In this document: positions 18,504 through 27,081 of the stretch, one piece after another
Position numbering within the stretch: the first letter of the stretch is position 1
Layout of the letters: the number at the start of each line of letters is the position of its first letter
From: JAAYXE01 sp964391195
Lineage (GTDB): Bacteria > Chloroflexota > Anaerolineae > Anaerolineales > UBA4823
DNA: 64,000 bases
Assembly (NCBI GenBank): GCA_964391195.1
Contig: CAYMLG010000021.1
Span: 5,534-69,533, forward strand
Direction: 5' to 3'
Notes under the pieces: generated by a model
Seen by the model: the letters and a program-made list of their open reading frames with translations, nothing else
Database searches by the model: none
What the model was told of the DNA's origin: nothing
Made by a program: the position numbers and the translations under genes

Positions 18504-19727
18504 TCATCCTCTGAGGTTGCAGTACAGGTCCATGTACGCGTCCAGGCTCTTTTCCAAGTCCAGGTTGCGGGTTACCCACGCCCTGCCTGCCTCGCCCAAA
18601 GCCCGCCGCAGCGGCTCGTCCTCCAAAAGCCTCCGGATGTCCTGCGCCAGCTCGGCCGGGTCCCAACTCGAGAGCAGGTACTGCTCCCCGGGCGTCCCGA
18701 ACTCGGCCGGCAGCCCGGTGAACGGGGTCATTACCACCGGCAGGCCGGCAGCCATCGCCTCCGGCACCACGTTCGGCATCCCCTCCCGCCGTGAAGGGAA
18801 GACCAGCAAGTCCGCGGCCCGCAGGTAAGCCGGTACGTCGCTTACCGCTCCGGTATAGATCACCCGGCCCCCGGCTGCCTCCTCCATAACCCGCAGGCGC
18901 TCGCGGAACTCTTTCAGGTCCTCCCGCCCCAGGTCGTGGCGCGGGCCAACCAGCACCAGCCGGGCCGGCGGGAAATCGCGGCATAGGGAGACGAAGGCCT
19001 CCACCAGCACGTCGGTCCCCTTCCTGGGCACGATCGGCCCGATGGCCAACAACACCGTCCACTGTGGGTCCAGCCCCAGCTCCCGGCGCACGCTCGCCCG
19101 TTCGGCGTCGTCCCTGGCCGGCCGGAAGCGCTCCAGGTCCACCCCGTTGGGGATCACCACCACCGGCGTGGACGGCCCCAACTCCCGGATCTGGCGGGCC
19201 ATAGCCTGGCTGCTCACCACCACTCTGTCCACCAGCTCCAACGGCAGCCGGCGGTGCAGCCGCTGCAGCCTGGCCTTAGCCCCTCCGGGCGCCATCGGGC
19301 TCAGCAGGGTGTGCGTGTACACCAGCCGCAGCCCCATCCGCCGGAGCTGCAGCAGCCAGGGCGCGGCCAGGAAATCGGCGTTGAGCAGTTGCACCACGTC
19401 GAACTCGTCCCGGTGCACCCGGCAAAACTGCGCCAGTTTGCGGAAGTAGGCCGGCTGGGCTCGCCACCCGCCTGGCAGTTCCACCCGCTCCACCTGCATC
19501 CCGTCCACCACCTCGCGTTCCGGCACCTGGTCCACCTGGCCCGCCAGTGAGCCGTCCCGCTCCACCAGCGCGGGGTGGACCATGCTGGTGAACACCCGCA
19601 GCCGGGCTCCACGCCGCTGCAGCCCCGGCCCATAGCGCTGAAAGCGCACAGCCGGGCCGGCATAGAGCGGGTAGAATGACATGCTCCCCAGGCACACGCC
19701 CACAGGTCTCACCGCTGCCTCCGCCAT
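18504..19727 (-). CDS. GT4 family glycosyltransferase
   Basis: A 407-residue GT-B protein. The N-terminal domain has VGVCLGSMSFYPLYAGPAVRF, an unusually rich 'AGPA' loop in place of GGAE. The C-terminal domain has LLAIGPIVPRKGTDVLVEA and the EX7E site in PSRREGMPNVVPEAMAAG. Two transfer-type loops (VVIPNGVDLERF, GAVSDVPAYLRAADLLV) are canonical. The gene is 10 bp from its neighbours on both sides and lies between the GT2 gene and the second sulfatase-like gene, so it is clearly part of the operon. Specificity unknown. Confidence 0.87.
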   Translation of the reverse strand: MAEAAVRPVGVCLGSMSFYPLYAGPAVRFQRYGPGLQRRGARLRVFTSMVHPALVERDGSLAGQVDQVPEREVVDGMQVERVELPGGWRAQPAYFRKLAQFCRVHRDEFDVVQLLNADFLAAPWLLQLRRMGLRLVYTHTLLSPMAPGGAKARLQRLHRRLPLELVDRVVVSSQAMARQIRELGPSTPVVVIPNGVDLERFRPARDDAERASVRRELGLDPQWTVLLAIGPIVPRKGTDVLVEAFVSLCRDFPPARLVLVGPRHDLGREDLKEFRERLRVMEEAAGGRVIYTGAVSDVPAYLRAADLLVFPSRREGMPNVVPEAMAAGLPVVMTPFTGLPAEFGTPGEQYLLSSWDPAELAQDIRRLLEDEPLRRALGEAGRAWVTRNLDLEKSLDAYMDLYCNLRG

Positions 19728-19737
19728 CTCGCGCCCC

Positions 19738-21132
19738 CTACAGGTACCCCATCGCTTCCAGGCGTTCTCTCAGGTCGTCGTCCAGGTCTGGCTGGCCGGT
19801 TGTATCCTCACTCCCCGGCCAGGACCCCAGCTTGGCCGTGATCAGCGCCTGCAGCTCGGACACTTTTTCCGGCCTGGCCGCCGACAGGTCCGTGGTTTCG
19901 CCCGGGTCGCGGGTCAGGTCGTACAGCTCGCTTGCCTGAGTAGCGTAGATCCCGCCGGAAGCGAAGCTCCCGCCGTTGTCGTGCCAGATCAGCTTTATCC
20001 CTCCGGCAATCACCGCCCGCAGCCGGTGCTCCAGGTGGCGGGTGGACACGCTCGGAAAGCGGCGGTGGATGGCGTTCAGATTGGGCGCCAGATACTCCGC
20101 AAAGACCACCTCCCGCCGGGGCAGGGCCATCTCCCCGTTCAGCCTATCCCTGATCAGCGGGAACAGATCCACGTGCTGTATCGGCTGCGTCACCCGCGCC
20201 CCCCTCGGGCCGCCCTCCGGGAAGTGGGCCACCAGCGGCACCCTCAGCAGGTGCTCGTACAGCCCGTACTGGTGGTCGAACAGCCCGTGTTCCCCGAAGC
20301 TCTCCCCGTGGTCCGAGGTGATCAGCAGGATCGTCTGCTCGAATACCCCCAGTTCCTTGAGCGTGTCCACAAGAATCCCGATCTGCTGGTCCAGGTAATA
20401 CAGGCTGCCGTCGTAGAGCGCCCGGATCCCGGCGCAGTCCCTGGGGGTGAGCTGCAGCTTCCCGGCCATGGCCGCGAACGGGTCAAGCGGGATGCGGTCC
20501 ACCCGCTTACGTTCCATCGGCGGGATGAATTGGTAGCGCTGCGGGTGCCTGAGCCGGTAGGGCAGGTGGCAGTCCATATAGTTCATGAACAGGAAGAACG
20601 GCCCCGGCTGCTGGTACAGCCAATCCCGGGCCATCTGCGTGGCGCGTTCCGCCCCCCGGTCGCGGCGGGTGATCGCCCGCCACCGCTTGTGTGCGGCCCG
20701 CAGCACCCGCTGCACCACCCCCGGGCCGCTGTAGCGGGCGCTGTCCACGTCCACAGTCAGCCCGAAGCCACGGTTCAGGTCCGTCCCCCCGCCGGCCACA
20801 AAGCTGTTGCAGGAGATGCAGGCCGTCTCGTACCCCTGCCCGTCCAGGAATTCGGCCAGCGTCTGGTGTTGGGTGTGGAAGGTGCGGTGTTCCAGGGACA
20901 CTCCGTGCTGGCTGGGGTATAGTCCGGTGAACAGCGAGGCATGGCTGGGGATCGTCCAACAAGAGGTGCTGTAAGCGTTCTCGAACAGCACCCCCTCCGC
21001 CGCCAGCCTGTCGATGTGCGGCGTAGTCGCCCGCGAGTAACCATAGCAAGATAGGTGATCCTGGCGCACTGCATCGAGCACAATCAAAACAATATTGGGC
21101 TTGTTGTCGCCCCTCACCGCTTTCGCTCTCAT
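19738..21132 (-). CDS. sulfatase-like protein with Thr/His in place of the sulfatase Cys/Arg
   Basis: The ATG at 21132, in an ATGA overlap with the GT4 stop, gives a 464-residue protein beginning MRAKAVRGDNKPNIVLIVLD; a longer reading frame upstream is only the antisense frame of that gene. The metal Asp is D20 in LIVLDAVRQDHLSCYGYS. The nucleophile region reads T60-I-P-S-H-A-S-L-F-T-G instead of C-x-P-S-R. The second metal site is in TSDHGESFGEHGLFDH. There is no signal peptide, unlike the first sulfatase-like protein, so it probably acts in the cytoplasm or at the membrane. Phosphodiesterase or phospho-group transfer is more likely than sulfate hydrolysis, but this is inferred from the active-site change. 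Confidence 0.78.
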   Translation of the reverse strand: MRAKAVRGDNKPNIVLIVLDAVRQDHLSCYGYSRATTPHIDRLAAEGVLFENAYSTSCWTIPSHASLFTGLYPSQHGVSLEHRTFHTQHQTLAEFLDGQGYETACISCNSFVAGGGTDLNRGFGLTVDVDSARYSGPGVVQRVLRAAHKRWRAITRRDRGAERATQMARDWLYQQPGPFFLFMNYMDCHLPYRLRHPQRYQFIPPMERKRVDRIPLDPFAAMAGKLQLTPRDCAGIRALYDGSLYYLDQQIGILVDTLKELGVFEQTILLITSDHGESFGEHGLFDHQYGLYEHLLRVPLVAHFPEGGPRGARVTQPIQHVDLFPLIRDRLNGEMALPRREVVFAEYLAPNLNAIHRRFPSVSTRHLEHRLRAVIAGGIKLIWHDNGGSFASGGIYATQASELYDLTRDPGETTDLSAARPEKVSELQALITAKLGSWPGSEDTTGQPDLDDDLRERLEAMGYL

Positions 21133-22241
21133 CCTCTCTGCCTCTCTAGAACTTCTTGCAGCACCCGGTCGATCTGCCGGGCAGTGCCCTGGGCCGTATA
21201 GTGCTGCTGCACCCGCTGCTGCCCGCGCTCGCCGAAGGCGGCCATCCGCCCCGGCTCGTCCAGCAGCGCAGCGATCGCTGCGCTCATCCCATCGAAGTCC
21301 CCTGGCTCCAGCAAGCAGCCGGTCACTCCGTCTTTGACCGTCTCGCTCACCCCCCCTACCCCAAACGCAACCACCGGCAGCCCGGCGGCCATTGCCTCGA
21401 TCACCGCCCGGGGGTGAGCGTCCTGATTTGGGGTATGCAGAAACAAATCCGCCCCCGCCAGGAGGTGCGGCACATCCTTCCTCAGGCCGAACACATGCAC
21501 GCAGTGCTCCAGCTCGTACTGCATGACCAGCTTCCGCACCTCCTCCACGTACCCCGGGTTGCGGATCAGGTTGCCGGCCATCAGCAGGTGAACGTCGTGT
21601 TTCCCTTTGGCCAGCCGCCGCATGATCTCCACCTGCGCGGTCTGCCACTTGCGCGGCTGCAGGTGGCCGACGCTGATCAGAATCTTCGCTTGTGGGCCGA
21701 GCCGGGCCAGGTCCCGCACGTACTGCCGGGCCTGCTCCCGGTCCAGGTGGTAATTTGCCGGCTCCACCCCGTTGTAGATCACCCGGATCGATTCCTCTGG
21801 GATGAAGCGCTGCAGTGGCAGGGCGGTGGCCCTGGAAACGGCGATTACCCGGTCTGCCCAGCGCAAAAAGATCCCTTCCCGCCAGCCCCAATGCCACTTG
21901 ACGCTGCGGAAATGCCACACATAAGGTCGCCCCAACAGGCGCGCCGCCACCAGTGCGTTGCGGGCGAAAGTATTGGGGTTGTTGCCGTACACCAGGTCCG
22001 GCTTAAGCTGCCTCAACAGGGTGATAATGCGGGTGATCCCCCGCCGCTTCTGGTCCGCCAGGATATAGGCCGGGATCCCTTCCTGCCTCAGCCACTCGCA
22101 CAAGGGTCCTTCTTCCGAGACAAGCACCGCGGTCTCGTAGCGGTCCTTGAGGTAAGCCAGCATGGCGGCCAGGCTGTGGGCCGGCCCTGTGATCTCGGCC
22201 GTGTGGCTCACGAACAATATGCGTTTCTTCTGCCTAACCAT
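21129..22241 (-). CDS. GT4 family glycosyltransferase with Asp in the EX7E site
   Basis: A 370-residue GT-B enzyme. It starts MVRQKKRILFVSHTAEITGPAHSL, where the usual GGAE loop is TGPAHS. The second half has ILISVGHLQPRKWQTAQVEI, a variant of the donor loop. The catalytic EX7E position reads QDAHPRAVIEAMAAG, so the first Glu is replaced by Asp. The change is conservative and occurs in other family 4 members. The gene overlaps the next GT4 gene by 8 bp at its start and the sulfatase-like gene by 4 bp at its end, so it is translationally coupled. Confidence 0.85.
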   Translation of the reverse strand: MVRQKKRILFVSHTAEITGPAHSLAAMLAYLKDRYETAVLVSEEGPLCEWLRQEGIPAYILADQKRRGITRIITLLRQLKPDLVYGNNPNTFARNALVAARLLGRPYVWHFRSVKWHWGWREGIFLRWADRVIAVSRATALPLQRFIPEESIRVIYNGVEPANYHLDREQARQYVRDLARLGPQAKILISVGHLQPRKWQTAQVEIMRRLAKGKHDVHLLMAGNLIRNPGYVEEVRKLVMQYELEHCVHVFGLRKDVPHLLAGADLFLHTPNQDAHPRAVIEAMAAGLPVVAFGVGGVSETVKDGVTGCLLEPGDFDGMSAAIAALLDEPGRMAAFGERGQQRVQQHYTAQGTARQIDRVLQEVLERQRG

Positions 22242-23433
22242 TGGCCGTTCCAGGCACCGTCTCCTTTCCCTGTGGCGCTTCCATCAGCCGTAACAGGGTT
22301 CGTGCCCGGGCCGGGTAGGTGTATGCCTGCGACGCCTCCCAGGCGTTTCTGGCGATCCGGGCCACCAGCCGCGGGTCGGAATGAAGGTGCAGGATTTTGT
22401 GCGCCAGGTCCTGAGGCTCCTCGCTGCGGTACAGCACGGCATCCCTCCCGTCATGCAGCAGCTCCCGGTGGCAGGGCGCGTCCGCCGCAAGGATTGGCTT
22501 GCCCCTCAGCATTGCGTCGAAAACCTTGAGCGGCGAGCGGTAGCGGGTGGCGTGCAGCGAGCGCCCCGCCGGCACCAGCGCCAGGTGGCAGCGGTCGATT
22601 TCCGCCGCCACCTGCGCGTACGGCACCGGATCGCACAGCTCCACCCGGCCGGAGCGTACCCCTCGCTCCACCCACTCCCTGGCGTCCTCCCGCACCCGCC
22701 CGGTCAGGCGCAGCACGAACCGGCCTTGCTCCCCCTCCGGCAGGCAGTCCAGCGCCTGGATCGCGGTGTCGATCCCGTGGGCCAGGTCGATCGTGCCGAA
22801 GTAACCGATCACCACCCGATCCTCGGGCAGGACGGCCTCCGGCGGGGTGGGTAGGCGCTCCAATCCCGAGCACAGCGGTACCACCTGGACCTGCACTCCA
22901 CCCTGTACCCGGCGGGCCAGGTCCTCTCGCAGCGCCTGGTTGACGCAGATCACCAGGTCGTAGTTGCGCAGCGCCCGGGCCAGGCGCCTGGCCCGCCCCG
23001 GCTCCTCGGGAAGATCGTGCACCTCGCACACCAGGCGCCAGTCGCGCATCCAGCGCAGGTAGGGGCGCACCAGCCCCCAATACAAGATCTCCAGCCGGCT
23101 GCGCACGAACAGGACCCGGCGCCCCCCGTTTGTCCCGCGGAACAGGGGATGCAGGCTCAGCAGAGCGAGGCAGGCGGTGTTATAGGTCAGGAAGCGCAGC
23201 ATCCCATGTCCGTACACCACCCCAGGCCAACGCCGGGTGTGCAGCCGCCAGATCCCCAGCGGGCTGCCCTCGATCCCGTACCCCCGGCGGATCTCCCTCT
23301 CCGAAGCGTTCAGGTCGTGCACGAACAGCCAGGTGTTCTCCCGCAGCGCGGCCAGCGCCGCAGCCTGCAGGATCGTCTGCAGGCTGTTGGCCGACGGGTC
23401 GGGGTAAGTGAGGCGCGAGATATAAGCTACCAT
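22234..23433 (-). CDS. GT4/GT1-like glycosyltransferase
   Basis: The ATG at 23433 (MVAYISRLTYPDPSANSLQT) fits the family start and overlaps the Wzt stop by 7 bp; upstream extension is antisense of the transporter gene. The product is 399 residues. The donor half has VIGYFGTIDLAHGIDTAIQAL and the C-terminal site RYRSPLKVFDAMLRGKPIL, which takes the place of EX7E and is typical of a GT4 subgroup that lacks the first Glu. It sits directly downstream of the ABC exporter and may be one of the first transferases of the chain (inferred from position). Confidence 0.82.
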   Translation of the reverse strand: MVAYISRLTYPDPSANSLQTILQAAALAALRENTWLFVHDLNASEREIRRGYGIEGSPLGIWRLHTRRWPGVVYGHGMLRFLTYNTACLALLSLHPLFRGTNGGRRVLFVRSRLEILYWGLVRPYLRWMRDWRLVCEVHDLPEEPGRARRLARALRNYDLVICVNQALREDLARRVQGGVQVQVVPLCSGLERLPTPPEAVLPEDRVVIGYFGTIDLAHGIDTAIQALDCLPEGEQGRFVLRLTGRVREDAREWVERGVRSGRVELCDPVPYAQVAAEIDRCHLALVPAGRSLHATRYRSPLKVFDAMLRGKPILAADAPCHRELLHDGRDAVLYRSEEPQDLAHKILHLHSDPRLVARIARNAWEASQAYTYPARARTLLRLMEAPQGKETVPGTANG

Positions 23434-24761
23434 TCGCCCGGCTCCCCGCTCTGGACCCCCTCGACCGTGGGCCAGAGCTCCTCCGGATCGACCAGCTCCC
23501 ACCGGTGGTCCACCATCACGACCCCCTCCGGGTTCTTCGTGGGCAGAAACCCGCTGCCGTAGAAGTCGCCCGGCTCCACCGGCAGCACCCCTGCATCCTC
23601 GACTTTGTCCGCCGTCACCCGGTTGACCTGGCTCCACAGCTTGTAACGGTAGCGCCCCGGCGGCAGGGGGAATTTTGGAATGTGGCAGGCGATCCTCCCC
23701 TGCGAGGGCAGCATCTCGAAGTTGCCCCGCGCCAACTGCGCCTTGCAGTAGAACAGCAGTTGCCCCATCGGCCCGTAAAACGCCAGGTCCATGTCCACGT
23801 TCCTCAGGCTGCGCCCGTCCGCCGCCTCGTAATCCAGCAGCGCGGTCAGCGGCTGGCCCGATATCGCCGCTTCTACCGGTTTGTTCCCCCCATTCAAAAA
23901 AGTGATCCCGGTGAAGCGCATTCGCCCTGATCCCTGGCGGTCGCTGCGCTGTCTCAGCGGCGTCTGGCTGGCGTACAGGGTCGACTCCATGTACCTGCCG
24001 ATCACCTCTTGCACATCCCCCTGGTCCACCATCCTGCCTCCCTCCAGCAGAAAGGCCCGCGAGCACAAAGCGGAGATCGCCGCCATATTGTGCGACACGA
24101 ACAGCACCGTCCTCCCCGCCTTGGCCACATCCCCCATTTTTCCCAGGCATTTCTTCTGGAAGGTTATATCCCCAACCGCCAGCACTTCATCCACCAGCAG
24201 CACCTCCGGCTCCAGGTGCGCGGCCACGGCGAACGCTAAGCGCACGTACATCCCGCTGGAATAGTGCTTGACCGGGGTGTCTAGAAATTCCTCGGTCTCG
24301 GCGAAGGCCACGATCTCATCGAATTTGCGTTCGATCTCCACTTTGCGCATGCCCAAAATCGCCCCGTTCAGGTAGATGTTCTCCCGCCCGGTCAGCTCGG
24401 GGTGGAACCCGGTGCCCACCTCCAGCAGAGAGCCCACCCGCCCGCGCACCCGCGCCCGGCCCGTGGTCGGTTCGGTGATGCGCGATAGGATCTTCAACAG
24501 GGTGCTCTTCCCTGCCCCGTTGCGCCCGACGATGCCCACCACCTCGCCCTGCTCGATCTCGAAGTCCACCCCCCGCAAGGCCCATATCTCGCGCTCCAGG
24601 CCGGCGGCTCGCTGGCTTTCTCCCCGCAGCGCCTGCACGCTGCGCCGGAAGGGGCTCAGCGCCGTCTGCACCAGCGTTTCGCGGAACGTTTTGTACTTCT
24701 CTTGCTTGCCGATGTAATATTTCTTTCCCAGGTTTTCGCCGCGCAGAATGTAGTCCGCCAT
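23427..24761 (-). CDS. wzt: polysaccharide ABC exporter ATPase (Wzt) with C-terminal substrate domain
   Basis: A 444-residue ATPase. Walker A is IVGRNGAGKST (about 77-87), the signature is YSSGM (about 167-171), and Walker B with the following D-loop is VLLVDEVLAVGD (about 187-198). Residues ~265-444 form the beta-rich Wzt_C domain, which in O-antigen exporters recognises a terminal modification on the finished chain before export. Here the candidate modification is the carbamoyl, formyl or phospho group made by neighbours (inference). It pairs with the permease gene 15 bp upstream. ATP hydrolysis drives transfer of the lipid-linked polysaccharide across the membrane. Confidence 0.93.
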   Translation of the reverse strand: MADYILRGENLGKKYYIGKQEKYKTFRETLVQTALSPFRRSVQALRGESQRAAGLEREIWALRGVDFEIEQGEVVGIVGRNGAGKSTLLKILSRITEPTTGRARVRGRVGSLLEVGTGFHPELTGRENIYLNGAILGMRKVEIERKFDEIVAFAETEEFLDTPVKHYSSGMYVRLAFAVAAHLEPEVLLVDEVLAVGDITFQKKCLGKMGDVAKAGRTVLFVSHNMAAISALCSRAFLLEGGRMVDQGDVQEVIGRYMESTLYASQTPLRQRSDRQGSGRMRFTGITFLNGGNKPVEAAISGQPLTALLDYEAADGRSLRNVDMDLAFYGPMGQLLFYCKAQLARGNFEMLPSQGRIACHIPKFPLPPGRYRYKLWSQVNRVTADKVEDAGVLPVEPGDFYGSGFLPTKNPEGVVMVDHRWELVDPEELWPTVEGVQSGEPGEW

Positions 24762-24776
24762 GGGTCCCTTACTCGC

Positions 24777-25640
24777 TCATACCACATCGGCGAAGGTCTT
24801 TTCCATCCGCCGGAAATAGAACAGCCCGCTGATCAGCAGCGCCACGGCCGCCGCGGCCGATACCGCAGCCATCAACCCCGGCGCCTGCTCCGCGCCCAGC
24901 AGCGCCCACCGGAAGCCCTCCACCACCCCGGCCATCGGGTTCAGCCCGTACAGCGTCCGCCACGGCTCCTCCAGCAGGCTGCTTGGGTAGGTGATCGGCG
25001 TGGCGAAGAACCAGAACTGGGTGATGAACGGCACCGCGTAGCGGATATCCCGGAACTGCACGTTCATCACCGACAGCCAAAGCCCGGCCCCCAGGCAGGA
25101 GACCAGCGCCAGGAGCAGGAAGAACGGCAGCCAGATCACGTTGGCGTTGGGCCTCACCCCGAAATACAGCATCATCCCCAGCAGCACCAGGAACGCCAGC
25201 AGGAAATCGACCAGGTTGGATAAAACCGTAGCGATCGGCATCGTCAGCCGGGGGAAGTAGATTTTCCGCAGCATGTGGGCGCTGCCCACCAGGCTGTTGG
25301 CCGCCTGGCCCAGCCCCGAAGCGAAAAACTGCCAGGGCACCAGCGCCGTATAGCTGAAGATGGGATAGGGGATCCCATCGGAAGGGATCTGCGCCAGCCG
25401 CCCGAAGAACACGCTGAAGATCACCATGGTGAAGAAGGGTTGGATGATCGCCCAGGCCGCGCCCAGCACGGTTTGCTTGTAGCGCACCTTGATGTCACGC
25501 CAGGTGAAAAAGTACAGCAGCTCGCGGTACTCCCACAATTCCCGTAGCTGCAGCCCCACCCAGCCCCGGGTGGGCTCGATCACCCGCTCTTTCAATTCAT
25601 AAGGCGCAGCTGCCATGCTGCTCTCGGATTGAACTGCCAT
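24777..25640 (-). CDS. wzm: polysaccharide ABC exporter permease (Wzm)
   Basis: A 287-residue ABC-2-type permease with a cytoplasmic N-terminal segment and about six membrane helices. WRDIKVRYKQTVLGAAWAIIQP is the conserved entry motif of Wzm/TagG-type exporters. Other typical segments are FASGLGQAANSLVGSAHMLRKIYFPR and GLNPMAGVVEGFRWALLG. It forms a dimer that moves undecaprenyl-linked glycan to the outside, powered by the Wzt ATPase encoded 15 bp downstream. The SGNH gene lies 10 bp upstream. Together these define an ABC-dependent rather than a Wzx/Wzy assembly route. Confidence 0.93.
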   Translation of the reverse strand: MAVQSESSMAAAPYELKERVIEPTRGWVGLQLRELWEYRELLYFFTWRDIKVRYKQTVLGAAWAIIQPFFTMVIFSVFFGRLAQIPSDGIPYPIFSYTALVPWQFFASGLGQAANSLVGSAHMLRKIYFPRLTMPIATVLSNLVDFLLAFLVLLGMMLYFGVRPNANVIWLPFFLLLALVSCLGAGLWLSVMNVQFRDIRYAVPFITQFWFFATPITYPSSLLEEPWRTLYGLNPMAGVVEGFRWALLGAEQAPGLMAAVSAAAAVALLISGLFYFRRMEKTFADVV

Positions 25641-25650
25641 CGTCTCTTCT

Positions 25651-26979
25651 CTACTCGTCCAGGTTAGATTGCGGTTTCGTTTGCAGATATGCGCGCAGAA
25701 CAGGGATCAACTCTTCCGCCACTAACCGGTGCCCGGCCGGTGTGTAGTGCCCGTTGTACAGGTAATGCACCTGCACCCCATCTTCCCGCACGGCTTTCTC
25801 CAGGGCCGGGAAGAGGGTATAGTGGCGGATATCCAGCCTGGCGGCCAATTCCTCCACCATCTGGTGAGGCAGATCCCAGTCGTACTGGTCCTGTTCTTCC
25901 TCGGCCAGCACCAGATCGCGAGTCTCTGCCTGGACTTCCCAGGGCCCGGTGGCGGAGATCAGATGGAACCTGGCGCCGTCAGCCTCGACCTCCTCAGCAA
26001 ACTGCCGCAGAATGGCCTCTGTGAGCTGCCAGGCCTCTTTCCATCTCGTTGATTGCTGGAGTTCGGGTTCGAAGAGCTCCAGCGTGGCCTTTGTCTGGCA
26101 GAGGTCCTGATCCGGTAGGGACAATTGCCCGCGGCCGGCGGGAACTGCGTTATCGGTGGAAGCTGCGCTCCCGCCGGAAGCTTCGCTACCGCCGGCTCTG
26201 CTGCGCAGTGCGCCGTAGGCCCGGTAGGCAAGATCGACCAGGCGCACCTTTTCCCGCAGCGTGTCTTTGATCTTCTCGCTCGTGGTATCGTCCACCCCCT
26301 CGTAGCGGGCCCGGGCCAGGTTGTAGAAATTTTCATTCAGCAGCGCCAACTCCCCCTCGCTGTTCAGAGTCAGGAACGGAGCCATCTCGGGCCGGCATGA
26401 CCGCACCACTTCAAGCTCATAGCTGTTGTTTTTGATGTCGTTGCCTGCCAGGAAAACCAGCAGCACCAGGTCTGGGTCGAATGTTCGAACGTGGTGCCGG
26501 TAATATAGAAGCTCCTGGGCAGTGCCAAAGCCCGCAGTGCCGAAATTCAGCACCTCCACCTGCCGGAACTTCCCCCCCTCCTCGATCATCAGATCGTTGA
26601 GCTGCGCTTCCAACAGCGTGGTAAACCGCTCTTCCCGGGGGACCTGCGCCGCCTCCACCATTGAATCCCCGATCACCGCAATTCGGAATACGCCCTCCGG
26701 TTTTTCTACCGGGCGGTCGATGTCGGGGTCTCCGTACTGGTTGGTCTCGAACAGGGCCTTGAATGGTGGCACATCACGCTGCAGGCCGTTCCCATCGCTC
26801 ACGTGCACCCTCTGGTTGGGGGCATGGCGGAAACCGGTGACTGCATCCGGAACGAACTGCACCTTCCCCGGCGTCGGGGCGACCACCCGCACAGCGATTT
26901 CCAGCAGGATCAGCGCGAACAGGACACCGGCAAGTGTCAGGGAAATTTTGATAATATATTCTCGTGTCCGTGAGTTCAT
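25651..26979 (-). CDS. membrane-anchored SGNH/GDSL hydrolase
   Basis: A 442-residue protein with an N-terminal membrane anchor (about 10-33) followed by an SGNH hydrolase domain. Block I is RIAVIGDSMVEAAQVPREER with the catalytic Ser at 106. Block II Gly is in LNFGTAGFGTAQ, block III Asn is in LLVFLAGNDIKNN, and the C-terminal His block is YNGHYTPAGHRLVAEEL. A low-complexity Ser/Ala-rich insertion lies around 265-285. It is predicted to add or remove O-acyl (for example acetyl) groups on the exported glycan outside the cell, as AlgX/AlgJ-like proteins do. The block V Asp is Asn here, a point to note, so activity is not certain. Confidence 0.78.
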   Translation of the reverse strand: MNSRTREYIIKISLTLAGVLFALILLEIAVRVVAPTPGKVQFVPDAVTGFRHAPNQRVHVSDGNGLQRDVPPFKALFETNQYGDPDIDRPVEKPEGVFRIAVIGDSMVEAAQVPREERFTTLLEAQLNDLMIEEGGKFRQVEVLNFGTAGFGTAQELLYYRHHVRTFDPDLVLLVFLAGNDIKNNSYELEVVRSCRPEMAPFLTLNSEGELALLNENFYNLARARYEGVDDTTSEKIKDTLREKVRLVDLAYRAYGALRSRAGGSEASGGSAASTDNAVPAGRGQLSLPDQDLCQTKATLELFEPELQQSTRWKEAWQLTEAILRQFAEEVEADGARFHLISATGPWEVQAETRDLVLAEEEQDQYDWDLPHQMVEELAARLDIRHYTLFPALEKAVREDGVQVHYLYNGHYTPAGHRLVAEELIPVLRAYLQTKPQSNLDE

Positions 26980-27081
26980 TCAGGGGCCTTTGCCAGGGTG
27001 GTTGATTGCCTTACCGGTGCTCTCCGCCGAGAGCCCTGGCGCTCTGGCTTTTCAACGCAGACTGCCCGGTCAGACCTGTCG

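Noticed and set aside
21133..21918. N-terminal extension of the second sulfatase-like protein (to 726 residues)
   Set aside because: The extension is an antisense frame of the GT4 gene, is Gly/Arg/Ala-rich, and the ATGA overlap fixes the start at 21132.
27019..27034. GCTCTC/GAGAGC hairpin as a terminator between the GT-C-like and SGNH genes
   Set aside because: Six base pairs with no T-run; the genes are in one operon.
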